Shown here: positions 55,104 through 64,000 of the stretch, one piece after another
How the letters are laid out: every line of letters starts with the position of its first letter
Numbering within the stretch: the first letter of the stretch is position 1
DNA from: Carya illinoinensis
Lineage: Eukaryota; Streptophyta; Magnoliopsida; Fagales; Juglandaceae
Length of the DNA stretch: 64,000 nucleotides
Assembly (NCBI RefSeq): GCF_018687715.1
Contig: NC_056759.1
Location: 29,512,385-29,576,384 of the forward strand
Direction of reading: 5' to 3'
Program-made: the position numbers and the translations under genes
The notes under the pieces: model-generated
The model's database searches: none
The model's input: only the letters and a program-made list of their open reading frames with translations
Told to the model about the DNA's origin: nothing

Positions 55104-56537
55104 CTAACCCTTGGTAATGATCCGCCTGTGTTTCTCCAGCAACTCAACAAATTCAGCAACGTATCGGTGCTGGAGTTCCTTGTCCCCAAATATGGTGGTC
55201 ATTTCCTTAGCTTTGTCCCTGTAAATCTGACCCTCTGCGTCTTTCATCACCAACCTCAAAGTTTGTGACACCGAGTCCCTGGTAAATGACCCATCTTCCT
55301 CCTTCCTGGGAATTTCAACTCCTGCTTTTCTCTCTTCCAAGAATCTAGCAATTAATCCTTGGTCTCCAATGAAAGGCAGCAGGATTAGAGCACGTCCAAA
55401 CTGGAATGCCTCCGTCACTGAACTCCAACCACAGTGAGTCACGAACCCCCCAACCGACTCGTGACCCAGTATCTTGAACTGAGGTGCCCAGCCTGTCCAA
55501 ACAATCCCACGACCTTTGGTTCGCTTCTCGAACCCTTCCGGCAGCTCAACTGATTCCCCACCGGCTGACTTTCTTAGAGCCCAAAAGAATGGACACTCAG
55601 ATTGCTCAAGCCCAAGAGCCAACTCGTTGAAGTCTTCTTCACTCGGCCGGATTTCACTTCCGAGTGCTACATAAACCACTGACCCTTTTTCTTGCTTGTC
55701 TAGCCACTCCGAAATTGTATCCCAAGTGCTATCTCCATTGTCATTGCCTTCTTGTGGCAAGGGTGGCAATAAGCCCACGGGAACCACAGGTATGTGGAAA
55801 AGCTCTCCTAAGAGATTCAACCACTCCGCTTCGACTTCCATACATGTTTTAATAGCCAGGACTTCGGTGCCTAAGTACACCATCTTGAAACGAAACAAGT
55901 CTGAAACACCGGAGGCATTCGCTTCAATGTTTTCAAAGAGCTTTTTTGCCTCATACGGCCGATACACTATTTTGGATGGAAAGGGGATCCATTTGGGAGG
56001 GACGATGAAATGCTCAAGTTCCGTTCGTTTGCCTGGATCGGGCTCGTCTGTTGTTCCCGGCGACGACGACAACCACTTTGGTGGTCCAATGAAACACAAG
56101 GATGATGCGTTGTAAATGCTGAAGAAAGCTCGTGAGATGCCAAGTCTGGAAGCAATTGGTGGTAACCAGTAAGGGGCAAAGTCATGAATGATCCAATCAG
56201 GGTTCGAAGTTTCTAAAAACTTAGACAAGGGTTCTTGAAGACCATCATGAGCTATCTTAAGGTATGGAATTATGTGGTGGGGTAAGTCCATGGTGGCCTC
56301 TGCGTTCTCCGGCAGGTTGTCAACATGGGGTAAGGGAAGCTTCACAAAAGTTATCAAAGGCGCAACATCCGGAGGGATCTTTGGGAGGCGATCAATGTTT
56401 CTAGGCGTGGATATGAAGGAAATACGATGACCCTTTCGTCGGGCTATGAGCTTGCCGAGCTCTAAAGATGGGATTATGTGACCAAAGGCTAACCATGGGA
56501 ACATGGCTATGTGAAGCTGCTGCTTAGTTTCAGCCAT
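55104..56537 (-). CDS. UGT91-like family 1 glycosyltransferase, copy C
   Basis: Intronless, 477 residues, frame intact. His20, Asp119 and a full PSPG box (WAPQ to GDQ) are present. It differs from A in about 22 residues by eye. A run of changes covers the loop at residues 154-170 ([17 protein letters not shown] instead of [18 protein letters not shown]). Others include His123 to Tyr next to the catalytic Asp119, and changes near the C-terminus (VAEF for VDKF). The clustered loop change and the substitution beside the catalytic Asp suggest a shift in acceptor range; this is inference. The promoter block with an intact TATA box lies just upstream. Confidence 0.93.
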   Translation of the reverse strand: MAETKQQLHIAMFPWLAFGHIIPSLELGKLIARRKGHRISFISTPRNIDRLPKIPPDVAPLITFVKLPLPHVDNLPENAEATMDLPHHIIPYLKIAHDGLQEPLSKFLETSNPDWIIHDFAPYWLPPIASRLGISRAFFSIYNASSLCFIGPPKWLSSSPGTTDEPDPGKRTELEHFIVPPKWIPFPSKIVYRPYEAKKLFENIEANASGVSDLFRFKMVYLGTEVLAIKTCMEVEAEWLNLLGELFHIPVVPVGLLPPLPQEGNDNGDSTWDTISEWLDKQEKGSVVYVALGSEIRPSEEDFNELALGLEQSECPFFWALRKSAGGESVELPEGFEKRTKGRGIVWTGWAPQFKILGHESVGGFVTHCGWSSVTEAFQFGRALILLPFIGDQGLIARFLEERKAGVEIPRKEEDGSFTRDSVSQTLRLVMKDAEGQIYRDKAKEMTTIFGDKELQHRYVAEFVELLEKHRRIITKG

Positions 56538-56611
56538 GGAGCGCGGCTACTTTCAGAGGTGATGGTGTTCCGAGATCAGTTTATCTTCGCCGACAGTACA
56601 CTCGTCTCTTC

Positions 56612-56623
56612 GATTTATATATG
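56612..56623 (-). promoter_or_regulatory. TATA box of UGT copy C
   Basis: The minus strand reads CATATATAAATCG as in copy A, about 80 bp upstream of the ATG. Confidence 0.6.
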
Positions 56624-56639
56624 CGGGGGGATGCCCACC

Positions 56640-58780
56640 AGGGTATCCTCACCATGAGTTTTGTCAGTAGATAAATGTGTGTCGGTACACATGTACGTAT
56701 ATGTGCACGCATTTCCAAAATCAGATTTGGAGTACTATATTATTTTAATAAAAAATTTAGTTATCATCTCTATTATTATATTTATTTTTACTTTTTATTT
56801 TTTATTTATTTTTATTAATACATATATAATAGAAAAATGTCAAGTAGAATAATTTAATTAATTTAAATAGAATAAAATTAAAAATAGAAATTAAAACAAG
56901 GATGTAAGCAAAATTATTAAACCAGTACTGTAAGAACGCATATTTTTCAAAAATGCCCATTTTTAATGTTGAATTAATTAATCATGCTCACAATGACCTC
57001 GCGATCCTCTACCAACAAAATTCCACCAAGCTTGTTCTTGGAAAAATGTTACATTTATCACCAATCTTCTGATTTCTTTACTCGTATCCCATGAAATCTA
57101 AGACCTTTGTCCGTAGGTGATGTGGTGGGAAAAAATAGATATTTGAGTTGGTACTTTAATGTGAAAAAGGCTTAATGTTATCCATTTTAAGTTATTAGCT
57201 TTTCATGAAACAATTTGGTGAAAAGAAATCTTTTCGAATACCCATTAATCGTTTACCTTTTCCGACCACCTACCCTCCCGGCATAAAGTGGAGGGCATAA
57301 AGTCGCATTTGTTGTAATGAGTCTAGTTTTTAATTCCCAGAGCTATCAAAATTCTTCATTTTTTTTTTAATTAATCTCGTTGGACCGCAAGCCTTTTTTT
57401 ATTATTTTTTATTATGTATACCGGATTTTTATGTGCATTATCGTGGAGTAATATTTTATGTACAGAGTCCGGCCTGATGCTATTCCCTTCCAACCATGAA
57501 CTTTCAATATTCTACCTAATGCTAATGATAAATATACAGTAATGATACTTAAAGTGGTGTGTGTAAGTGACTTGCAGTTATTTAAAAAAATATATATAAT
57601 TTATTATTAAAAAATTAATTTTTTTAATATAAATTCTATATTTATTCATTTTTTTAAAAATAATTACATGTCATTTATGTAATCGCGATTATAACTATTA
57701 TTTTTTTTCCCATACCAATGTCCCATTCGGCACTTATAAAAATAAGAAACGTCGCATGCATGCGCGCAATTACAGGATCCGAATATTTAATACGGCATTT
57801 GTAATTCTTCCTTTCGTTGCTTATATAAACAATAGATTATGATCGATCTGCTGATAACGTCATTGCTAACGCTATTGAAAGATAATTATATATAATTTAA
57901 TATTAATTGATCTCCGGCCAGTTGAACTTTGAATTATACTAATTTATCATTTTAATGTTTATTGTACTGTTTTAGTAAATTTTATTAGGGGCGGGCAACT
58001 TTTTGCTAAGTAGTATCGCTGTTTTTGACCACTAGCTTTTTCTTCTTCTCTCTTTTTTTTTTTTTAATATTTTTTTGTATTTTTCTTTTCATATTCTTTT
58101 AATAGATTTAAATATTTTTAAAAAATAAAAAAATACATCAATACAATCAAAAAATTCTTCTTTAATTATTAAGTTAAAAAATTCTTTTTTCCCTACCAGC
58201 GGCCAAGATACGGCAGCATACAAACTTTTCTCTTTATTAGAACACTAGTAATGGACTCAACAAAATTAAATTATAACTAAATAATAGTTAAAATGTGAAA
58301 TATTATGCTAAAATGAATTCAATAAATCTACATTAAATTTGGTCATCAACTAGATGGCTGGTCAAATTTGTTGAGGGAAAGACACTAGCCAAATATTATT
58401 TTTAGAGTAAAATATTACTTCCAGTTCTCTCTCGCAGTAGTCGAATATTACTGCCAATCTGTCGTCTGTTGTCCAATTTGGGTTTTTGTTATAATTTTTT
58501 TTAATTTTTTTCAAATAAAATAATATTATATACGTTACTTTCATTTATAATAATTGAAAACCGGCTAGCTAGATTAGAAGATTAATTAATATTTAATATA
58601 ATCATATTTAAATTATAATTAGAATTAAAATATATAAAAAATTTAAAATTAAAATTTTAATAGAATAGTAAAAAATTTGTTAAGTCTATTATTTAGTTTT
58701 ATAAAAAATGATTAATTAAAATTTATAAAAATAAATTTTTTAATTAAATTTTAATTAAAATTTATTGAACCTATTACTAA
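56640..58780. other. Upstream flank of unit C, AT-rich, non-coding
   Basis: Similarity to the A and B flanks (CCAAAATCAGATTTGG, AAGGATGTAAG..AAATTATTAAACCAGTACTG) continues to about 57180. After that the sequence is unique in the window. It contains A/T-rich tracts and the possible MITE at 58241-58790. No gene is supported. Confidence 0.6.
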
Positions 58781-58790
58781 TACTCTTAGG
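58241..58790. mobile_element. Possible MITE with AGTAATGG/AGTAATAG ends
   Basis: The left end AGTAATGGACTCAACAAAATT and the reverse complement of the right end (AGTAATAGGTTCAATAAATTT) resemble each other, and the interior is A/T-rich. Weak evidence: short ends and no clear duplication. Confidence 0.35.
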
Positions 58791-59779
58791 TAGATGGTGA
58801 TAGAACAAAAACTGCCTTTCGCCGCCGAAGGTTTTGTCGGCAAAAGATTCCGGTGGGGAAAACATATTTCCAACTAAATCTACTCCAGGATTGACTGCCG
58901 AAAATAACTCGTATAATAAAGTAATATTTCCTACAAATCGCACGTGTTGTGTCCGTGGAAAAAAGCAGGAGATTCCAGTCATAAACGCCGCAAAGATGCG
59001 GCGTTGCCTTCTCATTTTCCAAAGAGCCGTGCCACATCCAGAGAGCCGTTCCAGCACGAGACTAATATAGAAGAGTAAATTTTTTTTAATTAAAAAGATA
59101 TTTTTAATTATTTTTTTATATTTTTAAAAAATTTATAATATTATTAAAAAATACTTTATTAATCTTTAAATAAAAATAAAAAAATAAAAAAATTTTGGAA
59201 CCCAATCGGGACCCATATCTCGGTATGCCTAGCATTTTTATTTCCCAAAACTATAATGATTTTTCCGTATCTATATCATAAGAGTGGTTTATGTCGGGGC
59301 TGGTGCTCTTTTATTTTAAAAAATTTATTTCTTATTAAAAATTATTTTTTAATATAAATTTTATACTTACTTATCTTTTTCAAAACATTATGTGAGACGC
59401 TAATATATTTTATGATTATACACAAATATGAATTCTCTTATTTTAATATAAGAGATCGAAATGTCTTATCTATTTTAAAATTTTATAAAAAAAGCACTAA
59501 CATAATTTAATGACATACAACCATTCTTTTAACATAAATATCTACTTAATTAATTTGCTGGAATATTGGGAATTCAACTCCGCTTTGGCTTTAGCTCAAA
59601 ACATTTCAGTGGATTTTTAGAATTACATGAAAAAAAAAAAAAAATCAACTTTTAATTGCACTGCAACAAAAAAGATTTTTTGAGACGATTTCGTTTTAAG
59701 ATAAAATGAAAATCATCTCAAAAAATAAAATTTAGAGACAAAATTCATATTTTGAGCTAAAAAAATGACGGAATGTCTG

Positions 59780-60010
59780 TAATGTTCGAATGCGTTCGAA
59801 TGGTCTAGTTAGAGATGAAATATTTTATCCCAAATAATTAAATCATTTGAACAATAATGATTCAACATTCGAACGATTAAATTTAACTGTTTGAACCTAG
59901 ATTTTGGTGCGTTAAGTAAAATTTTTTTGAAGAAAATTGCTATACCGTTTGAACGTACCAATTTAATTATTCGAATGATCAACAACATTGTTCGAACTTG
60001 ATTTGTAGGG
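59780..60010. repeat. CACTA 2 left subterminal repeat cluster
   Basis: The same TTCGAACG-type array as 41630-41880, with scattered C-to-T style changes in CG positions (for example TTCGAATGCGTTCGAATGG). Confidence 0.7.
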
Positions 60011-60229
60011 TTTGAACGATAACTATATGTTTTTTTTTTTTTGCAAAATTATATTTATATTAACTAGAAATTATAAAAAATTTATCAATTAAATAATAAA
60101 AATAATATAAATTAATAATTAGTTTAGAAAATACAAAATAATACTAATTCATAGTTAGATACTGAATTTACAAAATACAAAATATTATCCATGCTAGAAA
60201 CAAAAAACAAATAAACAAAAGATAGAAAG

Positions 60230-61440
60230 TACTTGACCCCAAGTCTTTGCAGACTTCCTCGACTATAGCTATACGTTCTTTTATTTGTGTCAGTTGAGTA
60301 CTAATGGTGACTTAAGTCGCAAACATGACATCAAACTCTGTATGTAACTCAGAGATACTAGTAGTAATCTTTGTATGAAACACAGACAGCATAATGGATC
60401 TCCATACGTATTGCATCGATCATCGCTGATGTTTATTTGCTGGTCGCTACACGCACAATCTCGGCCATCTCCTCACGAGTAACGCTGTGTACTGATGCCT
60501 CGGCCTGTGTGGATATTTCAGCAGCTGATACCCCATGATCTCCTGATTGTGCATCTCTCTGAGGATCAACCGAGTTTGGAACATGTCCAGGAAGACGCAA
60601 TCTCGAGTGTCCAGTGTTGCGTGAGAGGGTGGTGCTGTTTATCGTTCCCATTGGCTCTCGTTTAAACTCGGCAACATTAGGCACGACACTGGCAATTAGT
60701 AGAAATCGGGTGATCAGGATTCCGAATGGTAATATATCCATCGAAATATACCGGGACTCTGATCGAATCCTATCGAATATATACCCCATTAGGTCGATAG
60801 GAATGCCACGAGCAATCCGTATCATAAATTTCGTCCTATCAATGCCAATCTCTGTCTTGTGCTACCAAGGGTCAATAATGTTGGCGATTATCAAATTCAT
60901 GATCTTAAATAAAGAAGATAGATTTGTTTGTTTGATGCTCTTTGTCCCTTCATATGGTGGAGCATCAAGACCAACAACCAAATCCCTCATCTCATGATCA
61001 GCAAGGTATCGACCTCATTAGTATAAACTGATGCCTCCTCCTCAGCTGTCTCTGCCTCAACTGAAAGATTAGACTCTCTAGACACCACATTCGGATATGC
61101 ATTTGCAGCCTAAGAATACCGAGATGCTCAGCAAGTCCATCCCATGAAAATACAACTGAAGGCCCCTCCGTCATCTGGGTTGGCACTACCGAGCTCTCTA
61201 TAGAACTCTGCAACAATGTCAATATAGGAGATGGGCTCCCATGCTTCCTCGCGCTCATCTAGGATAGGTCCTCAACCACAATCGTTGAAGACTGATGGTA
61301 GGGAATGACCCTCCCAGATAAGACTCTAGAAATCATAAATTCTCACCGGTTGCTCTAGTGAAATAGTCCTCTCCCTGTATAGATAGCTACTAGTCTCAGC
61401 TGGATTGCTTCGCTTATGTCTCATCCCAGAAGAAGACATT
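60230..61440 (-). pseudogene. CACTA minus-strand gene, copy 2 (putative plant transposon protein)
   Basis: On the minus strand an ATG near 61440 gives MSSSGMRHKRSNPAETSSYL, followed by broken frames. An open part, 60825-60433, reads IARGIPIDLMGYIFDRIRSESRYISMDILPFGILITRFLL. This resembles the domain annotated as 'putative plant transposon protein' (Transposase_32-like) seen next to plant CACTA and gypsy elements. The part after it (STQAEASVHSVTREEMAEIV) is a linker, and a helix-rich tail ends near 60232. Its function is unknown. The gene points away from the DUF4218 gene across the TA-rich tract. At least one frameshift and several stops are present. Confidence 0.6.
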
Positions 61441-61754
61441 ATAATCAACGTGAAATTAAAAATTAAAAATTAGATATACAACATTAACGATAAAAATATA
61501 ATAAATAACTATTCACTAAATTACATACGAATAAAAATGTAATAAAGTGAGACATTGTGAATAACATAATTTTTAATAAATAATATCATATTATTTAATA
61601 TTAATTAGATTAATATTAATAGAAATTTAATATTTAACAAAATGTGAAAAATTTCTATATTAATTTAATTATAATATAGAAATTATTCTCGTTAAGATTT
61701 AATAGAACTACAATATGGAATAAAAATAACGATTCACTAATATTATTAAATTTA

Positions 61755-62010
61755 ATTATACTGTTTGAACTCCTAAAATAGTGCTCGAATGGTACCTGAA
61801 CTGTTCAAACGTATAAAACAACGGTTGAACAGCATTGGATTGGCTCCTATAGTTCGAATGTCTAAAACAACGTTCGAATGGTACCTGTACCGTTTGAACA
61901 TATAAAACAACGGTCGAACGAGATTGGATTGGTTCTTACAATTAGAATGTCTTAAACAACGTTTGAATGGTTAACAATTACCGTTCGAACGTTGGTTAGG
62001 GAGTTCGAAT
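61755..62010. repeat. Internal TTCGAACG-type cluster of CACTA 2
   Basis: Parallel to 49610-49920; upstream of the decayed gene between the two transcription units of the element. Confidence 0.7.
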
Positions 62011-62409
62011 GATATGCGAATCGACCTTAGAGACGACGCCGGGTAGACTCAGTCATTGAAATTGATTCCATGGATGTTTCACCAAAATAATACATAGAAA
62101 CCTAAATAAACCTTCCTACAATGGATTAAAGCAAATCTATGGTGAATATTGATCGATAATCTGTCAAAAATCTAAAAACGGTAAAATGGTTAGAAAAATA
62201 GCATATCGGTACTTAGAGGAAAAGGCTTCGACTGGGTACTATTCACTGCAGCGAGGTTGGCTTTAAATGGCAGACATGGACTGCTAAAGCCTTGAAAGGA
62301 AGTTGGAAATTTCCACATGGCGTCCGTGAAAATGACTGTCCGCGGCAAGTTATACATACCAAAATGTTCAAAGTGTTATTTTAAAACATTCGAACGGTTA
62401 ACTGAAAAT

Positions 62410-62680
62410 TAAACATTTAAATACTTTATACTATATTATTTAATATATTATAATATATCATAATAATTTATCATGATATTAAATATTATATATTATAATA
62501 TATGTTATTATATATATAGTATACTATATATATAGTTATTATGTTTAATATAATATATATTATATTATATTTAATATATTATATTATATATATAATATAC
62601 TATAAGTTATATGATGTAGTATAATATAGTATATAATATATTATATACTAGTATGTATTATATAATATATATATATTAAA
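62410..62680. repeat. TA-rich low-complexity tract in CACTA 2
   Basis: Parallel to 50350-50610, with indels of TATA blocks between the two. Confidence 0.8.
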
Positions 62681-62729
62681 AAGTCATGATTGTCATGTCT
62701 TTTTACATCTTATCCTGCCTATTGTTATC

Positions 62730-63291
62730 CGTGAGTACTTGACGAGAAACGTGAGCGTAGCTTTGATTGAGTTGGGTTCATTTTTTAAAGACTTATGTAC
62801 TAGGACGTTAAATGTAGAAATTTTGGATCGAATGGAATGAGAAATTTTCATAATATTGTGCAAGCTAGAAAATATTTACCTACCGTCATTCTTCGACGTC
62901 ATGATTTACTTAACCATTCATTTGTCACTTGAGGCTTGACTTGTAGGACTAGTTCAGTATAGATGGATGTATCCCATTAAACGATTCTTTTGGAATTTGA
63001 AACTTAAAGTGGGTAACAAGGCTTGCCCAGAAGGATCAATTGCAGAAGCATATATTAATGATGAGTGGTATACCTTCTGTTCCAAATATTTCCACGGAGT
63101 TGACACTAGGTTTGATCAACTGGAAAGAAACTTTGACATTGACCAAGCAAGACAAGAAAATGTGTTTTCTGTGTTTTTCCAACAAGTATCTACTTGGTAC
63201 AGTGCGTGGTTATGACTTATGTGGAAGAGAGTTTGAAAAAGCTCAGTTGTACGTGCTGAACAATTGCCCTGAGATAGAGAACCACTTGAAG
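62730..63291 (+). pseudogene. CACTA DUF4218 domain, copy 2
   Basis: It reads VALIELGSFFKDLC, then after stops YRWMYPIKRFFWNLKLKVGNKACPEGSIAEAYINDEWYTFCSKYF (62967 on) and, in a shifted frame, YDLCGREFEKAQLYVLNNCPE. It is slightly better preserved than copy 1 at the GNKA.PEGSIAEAY junction, where copy 1 has a stop. It is dead through other stops and a frameshift near 63190. Confidence 0.75.
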
Positions 63292-63572
63292 TAAGTTATA
63301 ATTTTTTGTTAGTTTAAATTCGCTCATTTACTTTAGAAAAATTATAAGAATATAAAAGATTTGTGATAATCATCAATTTCAATGATCATATTAACATGCT
63401 CAAGGAATTGTGAGTAAATGATATAAACCAGAAACATGAAGAGGAGTTCCCCAGATGGTTTGAACAACGGGTAATGACATTATATATATTTTACTTAATA
63501 ATTGTAATATGTATGTCAATACATTTCTTTTCATTTCCTAATGCTTACAAATGAGTTTACAATGTGATTAAA

Positions 63573-64000
63573 TGTTGGAGATCTTGTGGCTTGATCTGGT
63601 TCCCTAAAACTTTAAATCAGCATTAAACAGGCACGTGAGGAGCATGTGCCGTGTATCTGAAGAGATGACTTGAGCTGCTGGATGTAAGCCACGTGTTGTA
63701 GATCTACTGTACCATATATATATATATATTCACTTATGTGTTGTAACCCTAATACAGAACTCATTTTGTATCGGCTGAAATCAGAGAGGCAGAGAGGGAG
63801 AGAAAAGGGCGAATTTCTAGGGTTTGCTCTTGAGTGGAGAAATCCGTGCGATTTCTGTGTGAGAAATGAGAGGGTTTTGTAACACTATGAACTGAGACTT
63901 CTCTGTGATTCATTGATTTATCAATAAAGATCTCTCAGGCCATTCCTGCCATGGACGTAGACCATTAGAGTCAAACCACGTATCTCGGTGTGTTCTTTCT
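63573..64000 (+). mobile_element. Probable LTR of another retrotransposon, cut by the window end
   Basis: It begins TGTTGGAGATCTTGTGGC, a usual copia-type LTR start. It has a TATA box (ACCATATATATATATAT near 63710) and a run into leader-like sequence (GAGAGGCAGAGAGGGAGAG...). It ends in the window with GACGTAGACC...TCAAACCACGTATCTCGGTGTGTTC, a phrase I associate with plant copia-like LTRs. Only one end is visible, so the assignment is tentative. Confidence 0.45.

Larger units (their letters stand above)
40595..58780 (-). repeat. Segmental duplication unit C (CACTA insert, intact UGT)
   Basis: The left flank 40595-41399 matches 32790-33420 of unit A, with extra sequence at 40850-41060. It is interrupted by the CACTA element (41400-54559) and continues from 54560 (TTGGCATGCTTCATTTTTTT) exactly where A continues (TTGGCATAATTTAATTTTTTT). 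The gene lies at 55104-56537. Upstream similarity to A and B fades beyond about 57180. Confidence 0.8.
58960..63495 (-). repeat. Left part of segmental duplication unit D
   Basis: 58960-59658 matches 40780-41399 of unit C in order (AAAAGCAGGAGATTCCAGTCATAAA, AGAGCCGT.CCA..CACGAGACTAAT, TTGGAACCCAATC.GGACCCATATC, GGAATATTGGGAATTCAACTCCGCTTTGGCTTTAGC). The CACTA element then starts at the same TTG. The gene expected beyond the element is not in the window. Confidence 0.8.
59659..63495 (+). mobile_element. CACTA element 2, duplicate of element 1, right part missing
   Basis: It starts CACTGCAACAAAAAAG after TTG (59656-59658) and follows element 1 without the nested gypsy-type insertion. Relative to element 1 it keeps about 830 bp around 60795-61625. 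It ends abruptly near 63495, shortly after the second donor (GGGTAATGACATT), where sequence unrelated to element 1 begins. The right terminus and its subterminal repeats are therefore not in the window. Confidence 0.85.

Noticed and set aside
1..64000. A biosynthetic gene cluster with several enzyme types
   Set aside because: Only one enzyme family (the glycosyltransferase) is present. The neighbouring conserved gene is not an enzyme I can recognise, and no P450, acyltransferase or terpene synthase was seen.

Overview
This is a stretch of nuclear DNA from a flowering plant, most likely a woody eudicot. The evidence is a multi-exon gene with GT-AG introns, plant LINE, copia, gypsy, CACTA, hAT and MITE remains, a tRNA-derived SINE, and a tandem array of plant family 1 glycosyltransferases. 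The short repeats look Fagales-like (walnut/oak group) to me, but that is an impression and was not tested. Only two host loci are well supported; most of the rest is transposable-element debris, much of it nested.

Layout. 1-8.2 kb: a decayed LINE on the + strand (gag-like ORF1, endonuclease, reverse transcriptase, zf-RVT), split by a reversed solo LTR at 3986-6129. 8.2-9.9 kb: intergenic, one MITE. 9921-19749: a conserved single-copy-type plant gene on the + strand with six resolvable exons. It encodes an unnamed protein, probably nuclear, with a possible histone-fold segment and a Gln/Met-rich tail. Its 6-kb intron is packed with TE fragments, including an inverted-repeat pair, a LINE 3' end and a SINE. 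19.7-22.2 kb: mostly featureless. 22.2-30.2 kb: a four-layer nest. A degenerate 34-35 bp minisatellite is split by an element with GGTGTAA-type ends. That element is split by a reversed copia retrotransposon, which in turn holds a GC-ended hAT element and an unclassified 1.8-kb insert with a MITE inside.

30.2-63.5 kb: a tandem segmental-duplication array of UGT91-like glycosyltransferase genes, all on the minus strand. It holds a 5' pseudogene fragment (30208-30496), three intact intronless genes (34050-35486, 37587-39020, 55104-56537), and the left part of a further unit from about 58.8 kb. Units C and D carry the same CACTA element at the same TTG site, while unit A keeps the empty site. 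The CACTA element in unit C (41400-54559) was later split by a gag-only gypsy-type LTR element (42336-49130, TSD CATCT) of the same family as the solo LTR at 4-6 kb. The window ends in what looks like another LTR.

Functionally, the array probably supplies near-identical sugar transferases for specialised metabolites. By eye there are roughly 20 amino-acid differences per pair. They concentrate in the acceptor-pocket part of the N-terminal domain, and one copy has a changed TATA box. I see no new defence or regulatory system. The interesting content is the datable duplication and insertion history and the gag-only and TNP2-less elements.
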